Assembly (NCBI RefSeq): GCF_003443995.1
Contig: NZ_QWEY01000017.1
Location: forward strand, 1 to 64,000
Origin: Pseudotabrizicola alkalilacus
GTDB lineage: Bacteria; Pseudomonadota; Alphaproteobacteria; Rhodobacterales; Rhodobacteraceae
Direction: 5' to 3'
DNA length: 64,000 bases
Shown: positions 9,129-17,817 of the stretch, piece after piece
How the letters are laid out: every line of letters begins with the position of its first letter
How positions within the stretch are numbered: position 1 is the first letter of the stretch
Program-made: the position numbers and the translations under genes
Notes under the pieces: model-generated
The model's database searches: none
What the model was told of the DNA's origin: nothing
The model's input: the letters and a program-made list of their open reading frames with translations, nothing else

Positions 9129-10124
9129 ATGCGGACCAATGCGAAACTGGTCGCTGTGGTTGTGACATTCAACCGGCTTGCACAGTTGCAGAGCACACTG
9201 GCGGCTTTGCTGAGCCATCCGCCGGACCAGCTTCATGCGGTGATCGTGGTGGACAATGCCAGCACGGATGGAACGCCGGACTGGCTGGCGGACTGCCCGG
9301 ATGCGCGGGTTCAGGTGGAGCGGCTGGGCGAGAACCGGGGCGGGGCAGGTGGCTTTGCCCATGGCATGGCCTGTGCGTGGCAAGGCCATGATGCCGACTG
9401 GATTGTGGTCATGGACGATGACGCCCGGCCCGGCCCACAGGCCTTTGCCCGGTTTCACGCGTTGGACCAAGAGGGCGCTTTTGACGGGCTGGCGGGTGTG
9501 GCAGCCGCGGTGCGGCACCCGGATGGCAGAATTTGCCGGATGAACCGCCCGACGGTGAACCCGTTCTGGCACAGGCGCGTGTTTCTGCGCACGCTGCTGG
9601 GCGGCGGGCGGGCGGCGTTTCATCTGGATGACGCGGCCTTTGCCGGGCAGGCGCTGCGCCCGATTGATGGCGCGTCCTTTGTCGGGCTGTTCCTGTCGCG
9701 GCACGCGCTGGAGCGGGCGGGTTTGCCGGACCCGTCACTGTTTATCTATGCCGATGATGCGATCTACACGATGACCCTGACGCGGCGCGGCGGCCGGCTT
9801 GGATTTGCCCCTCAGATCGGTTTTGAGCATGACACCGCTTCGCTGGGCGAGGGGGGCATGGTGACGCCGTTGTGGAAGGTTTACTATTATCACCGCAACC
9901 GGCTGCTGCTGTATCGGTTGGCCGCTGGCTGGGCGTTCTGGCTGCTGTTGCCATTGTGGCTGGTGCAATGGCCGCGACAGGCGCGGCTGTACCCCGAGGC
10001 GACCCGGCCCGCGTTCCGGCGTTTGCTGTGGCGGGCCATTCGCGATGCGGTCACCGATGACAGATCGCTGAGTCATGCGGGGGTGATGCAACTGGCCACC
10101 GCTCCGGCGGGGCAACCTGATTAA
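9129..10124 (+). CDS. family 2 glycosyltransferase
   Basis: The 331-residue GT-A fold enzyme begins MRTNAKLVAVVVTFNR, the typical start of family 2 transferases. A VVDNASTDGT motif follows, and an acidic DDD at residues 96-98 should bind the metal and nucleotide sugar. The C-terminal part has a membrane-like stretch (FWLLLPLWLVQW) that may attach it to the inner membrane. The WxxWxxxYYYHRNRLLL segment resembles rhamnosyl- and galactofuranosyl-transferases of the WbbL/GlfT type, so rhamnose or galactofuranose donors are possible. It is separated by a 175-nt divergent promoter region from galE. Donor and acceptor cannot be read from sequence. Confidence 0.88.
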   Translation: MRTNAKLVAVVVTFNRLAQLQSTLAALLSHPPDQLHAVIVVDNASTDGTPDWLADCPDARVQVERLGENRGGAGGFAHGMACAWQGHDADWIVVMDDDARPGPQAFARFHALDQEGAFDGLAGVAAAVRHPDGRICRMNRPTVNPFWHRRVFLRTLLGGGRAAFHLDDAAFAGQALRPIDGASFVGLFLSRHALERAGLPDPSLFIYADDAIYTMTLTRRGGRLGFAPQIGFEHDTASLGEGGMVTPLWKVYYYHRNRLLLYRLAAGWAFWLLLPLWLVQWPRQARLYPEATRPAFRRLLWRAIRDAVTDDRSLSHAGVMQLATAPAGQPD

Positions 10125-10220
10125 CGGAATGTAAACGGCGCAATCTGTGCGCTGCGGCAATATTAGGCCATTCGCGCCTAGGTTTGTTCAACGCAAAGAA
10201 TGAACCCAGGAGCCACGGCA

Positions 10221-11480
10221 ATGCCGGACACCACGCAAAACCTTGTCATGCCTTATATTCTGCAGGCACAGGCGCAAAAGCATGTCACCCATAACGAAGC
10301 ACTGCTTGTTCTGGATGGCGTGGTTCAGCTTTGTGTCGAGGCGGTTGGTCAGAATGATCCGCCTGTCAGTTTTGCCGATGGCCAGATCTGGGGGATCGGG
10401 CCTGCGCCGACCGGGGTTTGGGTCGGCCATGTCGGCGCGTTGGCAATGCGGGCAGGCGGAGGATGGCTGTATATCATCCCGCGCGAGGGGTGGCGGGCCT
10501 GGGACCGGTCGGCGGAGGCGATGCGGATCTATCGCAACGGGGTTTGGGGAGGACTGCCGCTGCAACAGGTCGATGGGCTGGGCATCGGCACCGGCTTTGA
10601 CGCGACGAACCGGCTGGCGGTGGTATCGCCTGCGACCCTGTTGTCGCATGATGGGGCGGGGCATCAGCTGAAGATCAACAAGGCGGCTATCGGGGATACC
10701 GCATCGTTGCTGTTTCAGACCAACTGGTCCGGTCGGGCCGAGATGGGACTTTCCGGGTCTGATGCCTTTGCGATCAAGGTCAGTGCGGATGGAGCGGGCT
10801 GGGCTGATGCCTTGCTGGCAGCGCCGGACAGCGGGCAGATTACGTTGCCAGCCGGAGCCTTGCTGGCGGCGGGCAGTGCTGTCGCTCCGGCGCTGGGCTT
10901 TGCAGGCGATGTGGACACCGGGCTGTTCCGCCCAGCTGCCGACCAGATCGGGGCTGCAACCGGCGGGGTGATACGCTGGCTGCTGAGCAACAGCGCCTGT
11001 CAGGTTGACGTGCCGATGACGGGGCTGGCGGTTACGCAGAGTGACTCTGATACCTCCACTGGCCGCCTGGTGCGCACCGGGGCCGGACCCGCGCAGGCGT
11101 TTCGCCGGGGCAATATTCTGGGCACTGTCAGTCAGGCAGGTGGGGTGCCGACCGGGGCGGTAATCGAGCGGGGCAGCAATGCCAATGGCGAATACGTGCG
11201 TTTTGCTGATGGCACCCAGATCTGCACCACCGGCACACAGACCGTGAATGTAACCACGGTCGCTGGTTCGGTGTTTCGCGGAATCGGGACTGCTACCCCT
11301 TGGCCTGCCGCGTTCGCGGCGGTGCCCTTTGCCCTTCACCAATCGGCGGATACCTCGGTTACGCTTTGGGGCGGGCCGCCCGCCAACAGCACGGCAACCA
11401 ATGCTGTGCCCCGGCTCTTCGCTTCGGCCTCTGTCAGCGGGGTTCAGGCCTGGAGCTTCGGCATTGGCCGCTGGTTCTGA
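10221..11480 (+). CDS. DUF2793 protein, phage tail-fibre or GTA head-spike-like
   Basis: The ATG at 10,221 has AGGAG 8 nt upstream. Residues 3-90 match my memory of DUF2793: LPYI-like opening, AQAQKHVTHNEAL, then VGHVGALAMRAGGGW and PREGWRAWDR. The centre has the GDVDTGLFRPAADQIG motif found in many phage tail fibres and collars. The last 120 residues look like a beta-rich receptor-binding tip. DUF2793 proteins occur in tail fibres of Rhodobacterales phages and, as I recall, in the Rhodobacter gene transfer agent head spike that binds capsule. Here the gene lies inside a capsule locus with no capsid or tail genes around. It heads a compact group with the next two small genes. Confidence 0.8.
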   Translation: MPDTTQNLVMPYILQAQAQKHVTHNEALLVLDGVVQLCVEAVGQNDPPVSFADGQIWGIGPAPTGVWVGHVGALAMRAGGGWLYIIPREGWRAWDRSAEAMRIYRNGVWGGLPLQQVDGLGIGTGFDATNRLAVVSPATLLSHDGAGHQLKINKAAIGDTASLLFQTNWSGRAEMGLSGSDAFAIKVSADGAGWADALLAAPDSGQITLPAGALLAAGSAVAPALGFAGDVDTGLFRPAADQIGAATGGVIRWLLSNSACQVDVPMTGLAVTQSDSDTSTGRLVRTGAGPAQAFRRGNILGTVSQAGGVPTGAVIERGSNANGEYVRFADGTQICTTGTQTVNVTTVAGSVFRGIGTATPWPAAFAAVPFALHQSADTSVTLWGGPPANSTATNAVPRLFASASVSGVQAWSFGIGRWF

Positions 11481-11500
11481 TTTTGCATTTGGAGATGGCG

Positions 11501-11833
11501 ATGAAGCTTACCTTTTCCCCCGTCCGTATGGACACTGCCCTGACCGCCAGCGTGCAGGGTGACACCATTACCCTCAACGGCGAGACGCTGGACTTTGGCC
11601 CGCTGCCTGAGGGTGCGATCCTGCCGCGCGATGCGATCAACAACCCGTGGATCGCGGGCGATGTCAGCCGGGATGCTGCAGGCGTGCTGATTGTGCCGCT
11701 GATTCTGCCGCACGGGGCATCTGCCCCGCCCGAGACGTGCTGGCCCGAACCGCAGAGCGTATCGGACGGCCCGGTTGCGCTGCCGCCTTATGCCATGGAC
11801 ATCACGGAGGATGCGCAAAATGACCAAGATTGA
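11501..11833 (+). CDS. small phage-tail-associated protein of unknown function
   Basis: The start at 11,501 has GGAG 6 nt upstream, and the gene begins 20 nt after the DUF2793 stop. The 110-residue product opens MKLTFSPVRMDTAL, then GDTITLNGETLDFGPLPEG, and later a LPHGA-PPET and VALPPY segment. I recall this pattern from short proteins beside tail-fibre genes in Rhodobacterales phages; the family has no role known to me. Its stop overlaps the next gene by 14 nt, implying one transcript and coupled translation. It may be a fibre chaperone or small structural subunit. Confidence 0.65.
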   Translation: MKLTFSPVRMDTALTASVQGDTITLNGETLDFGPLPEGAILPRDAINNPWIAGDVSRDAAGVLIVPLILPHGASAPPETCWPEPQSVSDGPVALPPYAMDITEDAQNDQD

Positions 11834-12242
11834 TTTTTCGATGATGGTGACGGCGGAATCGCGTGCAGCTGCGGCCTTGTCAGTCGCACGGAGCGCGGCT
11901 GCCGCGCGGCTGGCCGCGCTGATCGAGGCGGCCACTGCGGCATTGTCAGAGGGGATACCCCTGGCCGAGCAACTGACCTGGTCGGCAAAGGAAGCTGCCG
12001 CACAGGCGGTTCTGGACGGTACGGCCTCACCGATACAGGAGGCTTTGCTGGAGGCAGAGGCAGCGCAGAGCGGCGAGACTGTGGTGCAACTGGCAGGCTT
12101 GATCCTGTCGCATGCCGAGGCGTATCGGGCTGAAGTGACGCGCTATGTCGGTCTGCGCCGCCAGGCCAGCGCGTCGCTTGCGGCCTGCAGCACGCCGGAG
12201 GAGCTGGCGCAGGTTCTGGAGATGTTGGAAGCACGGCTGTAG
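11820..12242 (+). CDS. small Ala-rich phage-tail-associated protein of unknown function
   Basis: The 140-residue product begins MTKIDFSMMVTAESRAAAA, preceded by GGAGG 9 nt upstream. It is strongly helical and alanine-rich, with an amphipathic central part. Similar short proteins starting with I-D/W-F-S-x-x-V-T-A-E follow tail-fibre genes in phages of this bacterial group, as far as I remember. It overlaps the preceding gene and closes the three-gene cassette. The 185 nt downstream hold no gene. A role in fibre assembly or attachment is an inference from order only. Confidence 0.65.
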   Translation: MTKIDFSMMVTAESRAAAALSVARSAAAARLAALIEAATAALSEGIPLAEQLTWSAKEAAAQAVLDGTASPIQEALLEAEAAQSGETVVQLAGLILSHAEAYRAEVTRYVGLRRQASASLAACSTPEELAQVLEMLEARL

Positions 12243-12427
12243 TCTCGGCTGCGTCTGGCGCTGTGTCGAAGCTGTTTCACCGGACGGATGAACTGAATCG
12301 GAGCAGGCTGAAACCGCTTGCTCCGAACTCGCTGTAAGGGCAAGTCTGACATGGAAAGCGCAAGAATAGGGGTAGAACCCATGTTCGAATGCTCTCATAA
12401 TTTGATAAAGTACATCAAGGAATACCC

Positions 12428-13387
12428 ATGCCAGTCACAGCAGATATGGATCTGGATTTTGCGATTGTCATCCCGCCGGATGAGCCATTGGCAGATCTGA
12501 TTGTGGAACAGCTGGCGGCCGCACGACCGGAACGGGAGATGGTGGTGCAGTCCAATCTTGCCGAGGCGGCGTCGACTCAGGGTGAACGCCCGTTGCTGCT
12601 GGTGCTGGCCGATCCGGTAGAGGCGCTGGCGCGCTGTCTGCAAGGGGCAGAGTCGGCGGGGGCAGCGCTGGCAGCGTGGAAATCCGGCATCGCCCCGCTG
12701 CTGACCGCTGCCCGCCGTTTGCGTCGGCGAATCTGGCTGGTGGATGCGCGGGCTGTGGCATCGGGTGATGCGGCAACACTGGCGCTGATCGCGCCGGGCA
12801 GTGGCGCGCGGGCCAATGCTGAGGTTCCGGCGCTGCCGGATGCGATTTATCTGGTCCTTGCCGAGGCGCTGCTGGCCCGCGATGCCGAGGCGGGCCGGTT
12901 TGCCGGCGAGATTGCCGCCCTGCGACGTGGTACGGGCGCGGCATTGGTTGACCTGCCCCTGTGTGAAAGCGCGCTGGCGCGCTATGCCGGGCTGGCGCAG
13001 GAAACTGCTTTGCTGCGGGATCATATCGCGCTTCATGCCTCCACAACCTTGCGCGAGACAGCGGATGCAAATGCGCAGGCCGAAGCGGCAGAGCTGACAA
13101 GACTGTCGGCAGAGCTTGCAAAGATCGAAGAGATCGTGGCGGACCGGAATCTGCAAAAGGCAAAGGCGGAGGCGCTTCAGCGCAGGCTGGATGACATTCA
13201 GATCAAGGCAGCCCAACGCGAGTTTGTGCTGGGCGGCGTTCTTCTGGCTGATCAGGCAGCCGACCGGACCGAGCAGGAGCGTATCCGCGCCGATGGTTTG
13301 GAACATGAGCTGCACCGCGTCTATGCTTCGCGCTCATGGCGCATCACACGGCCACTGCGGGCTGTCCGGTCCGGGCGCCGGGGCTAA
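12428..13387 (+). CDS. coiled-coil protein with C-terminal SRSWRxTxPLR motif
   Basis: A 319-residue protein I do not recognise as a known enzyme. Residues 1-150 could be an alpha/beta domain (VIPPDEPLADL, RPLLLVLADP, RIWLVDARA). Residues 185-295 are predicted coiled coil, rich in Ala, Glu, Lys and Arg. The last 20 residues contain YASRSWRITRPLRAV. That motif is often seen at the end of glycosyltransferases and methyltransferases of polysaccharide loci, commonly after a coiled coil, and may anchor them to the membrane or to a length-control complex. Its position between the fibre-like genes and a glycosyltransferase supports a polysaccharide role. Catalytic residues are not evident. Confidence 0.6.
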   Translation: MPVTADMDLDFAIVIPPDEPLADLIVEQLAAARPEREMVVQSNLAEAASTQGERPLLLVLADPVEALARCLQGAESAGAALAAWKSGIAPLLTAARRLRRRIWLVDARAVASGDAATLALIAPGSGARANAEVPALPDAIYLVLAEALLARDAEAGRFAGEIAALRRGTGAALVDLPLCESALARYAGLAQETALLRDHIALHASTTLRETADANAQAEAAELTRLSAELAKIEEIVADRNLQKAKAEALQRRLDDIQIKAAQREFVLGGVLLADQAADRTEQERIRADGLEHELHRVYASRSWRITRPLRAVRSGRRG

Positions 13388-13506
13388 GGGCGGCCTGTGC
13401 TTCCCGTTCTTGTCACGAAACGGCGGGCAATGCCTGATGCGTCGGGGCAAAACGGGTCGCGCGGTTGATCCACCCAAGTTTGAATGACGAGAGGGACCGG
13501 AGCTTG

Positions 13507-14412
13507 ATGCCACCGCACATATCCGGACACGCGCAACCCGCTGCCCCGGCTTTGATCGGGTCTGGTGCGCATCTGTTTGTCGATGTGCAGCACGGGCTGT
13601 GCAACCGGTTGCGGGCGATGGCCTCGGCCGCGGCGATTGCCGAGGCGACGGGGCGGCAGTTGGTGGTGATCTGGCGGCCTGATGCCCATTGCGAAGCGCG
13701 GTTATCAGAGCTGCTGCGCTATCCGGGGACTGTGCTGGAAGATGATACGGCGGATGTGTTCCGGCGTCTGGCGGCCCAGAGCTATAACTACATGGAGATC
13801 GAGCCGGGGTCATGCCACGATGCCCCGATCCTGGGTGCGGGGGATGCGGGCGGGGATGTGTTCATCCGTTCGGCCTATTCTCTGAAAAGCCCCTATGTGA
13901 CGATGGTGCGCGAGCAGGCATTTCTGCAATCACTGGTGCCGTCACAGGCTGTGCTGGATCTGGTTGCCCAGGTTCCGCACCCGTCTGACATTGCCGTACA
14001 TATCCGAATGGGGACGGGGCCGGAGTTTGAGCATCTGCCCTACGAGTCCGCACGGAACTGGCCGCCCGAGCGCCACCTTGACCTGGTGGAATGGCGCAAG
14101 AAAAGCGATGTCTCGCGCTTTGTCACGCGGTTGGAGACCTTGTTTGCCAATGGGGCGCAGACCGCCTTTGTGGCCGCAGATCTTGCGGCGACCTATACCG
14201 CGTTGCAGGATCACTTCGGATCAAAGGTCCGTTTCTTGCCGCGCGCCAGCTTTGACCGCTCGGCCCGCCAGCTGCAATATGCGCTGGCGGATCTGATGCT
14301 GCTGACCGCTGCCCCGAGGATGCTTGCGAGTCACTGGAGCTCGTTCTCCGATGTTGCGCAGCGTCTGGCACGGCAGTTCCGCCCGGTCGAGAAAAGCGGC
14401 ATCGACTTCTGA
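13507..14412 (+). CDS. fucosyltransferase-like glycosyltransferase (GT-B, NodZ/POFUT superfamily)
   Basis: The 301-residue product has a VDVQHGLCNRLRAMASAAAIAEATGR start that matches the nucleotide-sugar-binding opening of the fucosyltransferase superfamily, then LVVIWRPDAHCEA. Around residue 160 there is a HIRMG segment like the HIRRG/HVRRTD motif of O-fucosyl- and alpha-1,6-fucosyltransferases. Near the C-terminus ALADLMLLTAAPRMLASHWSSFS resembles the conserved DlxxLs-c-xxxvgt-SSFS element. I chose ATG 13,507, which follows a GAGAGGGA site. The presence of a GDP-fucose synthase gene nearby fits a fucose donor. Family-level call only. Confidence 0.7.
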   Translation: MPPHISGHAQPAAPALIGSGAHLFVDVQHGLCNRLRAMASAAAIAEATGRQLVVIWRPDAHCEARLSELLRYPGTVLEDDTADVFRRLAAQSYNYMEIEPGSCHDAPILGAGDAGGDVFIRSAYSLKSPYVTMVREQAFLQSLVPSQAVLDLVAQVPHPSDIAVHIRMGTGPEFEHLPYESARNWPPERHLDLVEWRKKSDVSRFVTRLETLFANGAQTAFVAADLAATYTALQDHFGSKVRFLPRASFDRSARQLQYALADLMLLTAAPRMLASHWSSFSDVAQRLARQFRPVEKSGIDF

Positions 14413-14434
14413 GCCGAGGCCGCGAGTCCGGGGA

Positions 14435-15013
14435 TCAGATCGCCAGCGAAGCAAGTGTCGGTGTCTGTGTCACGGTTCCGGTGGCGCGGGGAGCGTGGAA
14501 CAGCCGCATATCTTCGAGATCAAGGCGGAAGCTCTGTTTGGGCAGCGGAATGACCAGCGTGTGAAAGTTCTTGGCCCATGCCAACGGATCCTGCGGCTGG
14601 ATCGTGTGAAGCTGGACAGTCCGCCCTGGCGACTGAGTCAGCCGGATCGGATCGGCCAGTTGCGTATCAAGGCGGTCGTCGCCGACAACAGACCGGACAA
14701 AGGGGTAAAGGTTTGTCTGCAGGCTGCTCTGGACTGACCAGACCAGACCCAGAGTGTCGCCCGCCTGAAATTGGCCAAAGCCCAGACCGAAGTTAAGTGT
14801 GAACCACCCCGGTGTGCCGGTGACCACGATATCAGCGTCGAGCAAGCGGCCTTCGGCGGAGTTCAGGGTGATCGCAGCGCTGCCATTCGCCTTGTCCCAG
14901 CAAAAATAAACGTTGTGCGAGACATGCTTGCTTTCTTCGGCAAGGCATTTGAACGAGCCCTCGCGCAACTGCCGCAAGAGCGAGGTCGTTTCAGCGATAA
15001 CGGAATGAGTCAT
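14435..15013 (-). CDS. hypothetical protein of polysaccharide locus
   Basis: The start at 15,013 has AAAGGAAAG upstream and gives 192 residues beginning MTHSVIAETTSLLRQL. The protein has no signal peptide or membrane segment, is predicted mostly beta, and contains NVYFCWDKANGSAAITLNSAEG. It resembles no family known to me. It is convergent with the fucosyltransferase-like gene (23 nt apart) and lies 109 nt downstream of manC on the same strand, so it may be the last gene of the fcl-manC unit. A role in polysaccharide modification is suggested by position only. Confidence 0.55.
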   Translation of the reverse strand: MTHSVIAETTSLLRQLREGSFKCLAEESKHVSHNVYFCWDKANGSAAITLNSAEGRLLDADIVVTGTPGWFTLNFGLGFGQFQAGDTLGLVWSVQSSLQTNLYPFVRSVVGDDRLDTQLADPIRLTQSPGRTVQLHTIQPQDPLAWAKNFHTLVIPLPKQSFRLDLEDMRLFHAPRATGTVTQTPTLASLAI

Positions 15014-15122
15014 GCCCACTTTCCTTTGGCGAACCCGAGGGGTGCGGCCCCGTCGGGCCGCAGTTTCGTCTGCACGCTTGCAAGCACAGGGTCCAGCGGG
15101 CCCTGTGCTGCTTCTGCCCGTG

Positions 15123-16568
15123 TCAGCCTTTGGCACCTTGTCCGCGGGCATAGACATCTTCGTACCGGATGATGTCGTCTTCGCCCAGATAGCTGCCGGT
15201 CTGCACCTCGATCAGCACCATCGGCACCTTGCCGGGGTTCTCCATCCGGTGGACTGCGCCCAGCGGGATATAGACCGACTGGTTTTCGGTCAGCAATTTG
15301 ACCTCATCGCCGACGGTCACGCGCGCGGTGCCTTCGACCACGATCCAATGTTCAGAGCGGTGGTGGTGTGACTGCAGGCTGAGCGCGGCACCCGGTTTGA
15401 CGACAATGCGTTTGACCTGAAACCGCGAGCCAATCACCAGACTTTCGAACATGCCCCATGGCCGGTGATCGGTCGGAAACGCGGTCGCCTGTGCGCGGCC
15501 CTTGGCCTGAAGGGCGGCGACGGCCTCTTTGACGCGCTGGCTCTGCGATTTGTGAGCCACCAGCACAGCGTCGGTGGTGGCGATGGCGACGATGTCTTTC
15601 AGCCCGATCCCGACCAGTTCCACACGCGGCGATTCTGAACGCAGCAGGGTATCTTCGCAGCCGATCGCGGTGGCGTTGTCAGAGGAGACATTGCCATCTG
15701 CGTCGGGCCCTGCCTCCTGCCACACCGCATCCCAGCCGCCCAGATCAGACCAGCCGGCGGAAAATGGCATCACGGCAAGATTGGATGCCTTTTCCATGAT
15801 CGCATAATCAATGGAAATATCGGGAACGTTCGCCCAAGCGACCGGATCGAGACGAACAAAGGACAGGTCGGGCGACGCATTGGCGACCGCTGCCTTGACA
15901 TGGGTGAGCACCTCTGGCGCGTGCATTTCAAAGGCTTTGACCAGCGTGTCGGCGGTGAACAGGAAAATCCCCGCGTTCCACAGGAAGTTGCCCGCAGCGA
16001 TCATGTTGGCGGCCTGATCTGCCTTTGGCTTTTCGACAAACCGGGCCAGCGATTGCGGAACCTTTGCCGCCGGATCAGAGCCGGGGGCCAGTTCCAGATA
16101 GCCATAGCCGGTTTCAGGCCGGGTCGGCGTGATGCCAAAGGTGACGATATCACCCGCCAGCGCGCGCGGCGCAGCGCCCTGAACCGCCTCACGGAAGGCG
16201 GCGGCATCGGGCACCACATGGTCGGACGGGGCGACAAGCAGCAGCGCCCCCGGCTGGGTGGTTTGCAGATGCAAGGCAGCGGCCAGAACGGCCGGGGCGG
16301 TATTGCGCCCCTCCGGCTCGATCAGGATACCCTGCGGGCTGGTTTCCATTGCGGCGAGCTGTTCGACGACGATAAATCGGAAATCATTGCCGGTGATGAC
16401 AAGCGGCTCACTGAACCCCGCCCCAATCAGACGGCGGACCGCCCCCTGAAACAGGCTTTCTTCGCCGGTCAATCGGGAGAACTGCTTTGGAAAGGACTTG
16501 CGCGACAAAGGCCAGAGCCGGGTGCCCGACCCACCACACAAAAGAACCGGATGAATGATCGTTGTCAT
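15123..16568 (-). CDS. manC: mannose-1-phosphate guanylyltransferase / mannose-6-phosphate isomerase
   Basis: A 481-residue bifunctional-type enzyme. The N-terminal nucleotidyltransferase domain has [20 protein letters not shown] at residues 11-30 and an FVEKP motif further on. The C-terminal cupin has the QxHHHRSEHW metal-binding segment and GDEVKLL, typical of type II phosphomannose isomerases. It makes GDP-mannose from mannose-1-phosphate and GTP, and may also make mannose-6-phosphate from fructose-6-phosphate. The start at 16,568 fits the family. It is 11 nt downstream of fcl, indicating one transcript. The phosphomannomutase partner is not in the window. Confidence 0.93.
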   Translation of the reverse strand: MTTIIHPVLLCGGSGTRLWPLSRKSFPKQFSRLTGEESLFQGAVRRLIGAGFSEPLVITGNDFRFIVVEQLAAMETSPQGILIEPEGRNTAPAVLAAALHLQTTQPGALLLVAPSDHVVPDAAAFREAVQGAAPRALAGDIVTFGITPTRPETGYGYLELAPGSDPAAKVPQSLARFVEKPKADQAANMIAAGNFLWNAGIFLFTADTLVKAFEMHAPEVLTHVKAAVANASPDLSFVRLDPVAWANVPDISIDYAIMEKASNLAVMPFSAGWSDLGGWDAVWQEAGPDADGNVSSDNATAIGCEDTLLRSESPRVELVGIGLKDIVAIATTDAVLVAHKSQSQRVKEAVAALQAKGRAQATAFPTDHRPWGMFESLVIGSRFQVKRIVVKPGAALSLQSHHHRSEHWIVVEGTARVTVGDEVKLLTENQSVYIPLGAVHRMENPGKVPMVLIEVQTGSYLGEDDIIRYEDVYARGQGAKG

Positions 16569-16579
16569 GAAAAAACCTG

Positions 16580-17548
16580 TCAGTTGCGAAATGTTGTCTG
16601 ATTGGCCAGAAACCAATCATAGGTTTCGGCAAGTCCTGCCTCAAGCGTGATGCGCGCCTGCCAGCCCATGCGGGCCAGACGACTGACATCCATCAGTTTG
16701 CGCATGGTGCCATCGGGCTTGGTCGGGTCCGTGGTGATGCGCCCGGTAAAGTCGGTCACTGCGGCAACCATCTGCGCCAGTTCCAGAATCGAGACATCGG
16801 TGCCGGAGCCGACGTTGATATGGCTCAGCATCGGCTGGGTATTGGCGTCATACTCGGCCTTGGGCAGGTCGAGCACGAAGAGCGAGGCCTCTGCCATGTC
16901 GTCCACATGCAGGAATTCACGCATTGGTTTGCCGGACCCCCAGATCGTTACCTCGTCCACACCGCTTTGTGCCGCTTCGTGAAAACGGCGGATCAGGGCG
17001 GGCAGCACATGCGAGTTTTCTGGATGGAAGTTGTCGCCGGGGCCATACAGGTTGGTCGGCATCACCGAACGGTAATCGACGCCATGCTGGCGATTGTAGC
17101 TTTCGCACAGCTTGATCCCGGCAATCTTTGCGATGGCATAGGGCTCATTCGTCGGTTCCAGCGTGCCGGTCAGCAGCGCGTCTTCGCGCATCGGCTGGGG
17201 CACCGCTTTGGGATAGATGCACGACGAGCCAAGTTGCAGCAAGCGCTTCACCCCGGCGGCAAACGCCTGATGGATGATGTTGCATTCAATCATCAGGTTT
17301 TCATAAATGAAATCTGCCGGATAGGTGTTGTTGGCATGAATGCCCCCCACCTTGGCCGCCGCCAGAATGACCACATCAGGCCGCTCGGCCTGCATGAAAT
17401 CCTGCACGGCCTGCTGGCTTGTCAGATCAAGCTCGGCATGGGTACGGGTAAGGAGAGACAGGTCTTCGCCTGCGGCTTTGCGCGCCTCAAGCCGGCGCAG
17501 AATCGCGCCACCAACCATGCCGCGGTGACCAGCGATATAAATTTTCAT
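16580..17548 (-). CDS. fcl: GDP-L-fucose synthase
   Basis: The 322-residue SDR epimerase/reductase begins [16 protein letters not shown] with an AAGGAAAGCG site upstream. Diagnostic features are the HRGMVG nucleotide loop (residues 8-13), the SSCIYPK segment (109-115) and the catalytic YAIAK (137-141). The sequence [30 protein letters not shown] is the family signature of GDP-4-keto-6-deoxymannose epimerase-reductases. It catalyses the last step to GDP-L-fucose using NADPH. The preceding enzyme, GDP-mannose 4,6-dehydratase (gmd), is not found in this window and must be elsewhere if the pathway works. It is cotranscribed with manC. Confidence 0.94.
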   Translation of the reverse strand: MKIYIAGHRGMVGGAILRRLEARKAAGEDLSLLTRTHAELDLTSQQAVQDFMQAERPDVVILAAAKVGGIHANNTYPADFIYENLMIECNIIHQAFAAGVKRLLQLGSSCIYPKAVPQPMREDALLTGTLEPTNEPYAIAKIAGIKLCESYNRQHGVDYRSVMPTNLYGPGDNFHPENSHVLPALIRRFHEAAQSGVDEVTIWGSGKPMREFLHVDDMAEASLFVLDLPKAEYDANTQPMLSHINVGSGTDVSILELAQMVAAVTDFTGRITTDPTKPDGTMRKLMDVSRLARMGWQARITLEAGLAETYDWFLANQTTFRN

Positions 17549-17817
17549 TCGTCGCTTTCCTTGTGACGATAATTCCAATCAGTTTAGCCAAATCAAACGC
17601 CTGACTCTACTGCATAACAAGTGCGGACCTGAAACTGCCCCTGCTCTCGGCAAAGCCGGGCCAACTCAGGGCGTACGCCGTATCCACCCTGAATTTATAC
17701 GGTGGTTTGCGTGAGACGCCAGCCCAAGTGGCGAAATTTTGGTCGTCTTGCGCCGAGCGTTCAGAAAACGACCATCAGGACCAGGATAAGGCAGACTTGA
17801 CGGCCATGTTCGGGCTG

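Noticed and set aside
8144-9391. 415-codon plus-strand frame opposite galE
   Set aside because: galE has all family motifs on the other strand, and this frame runs across the divergent promoter without any recognisable domain.
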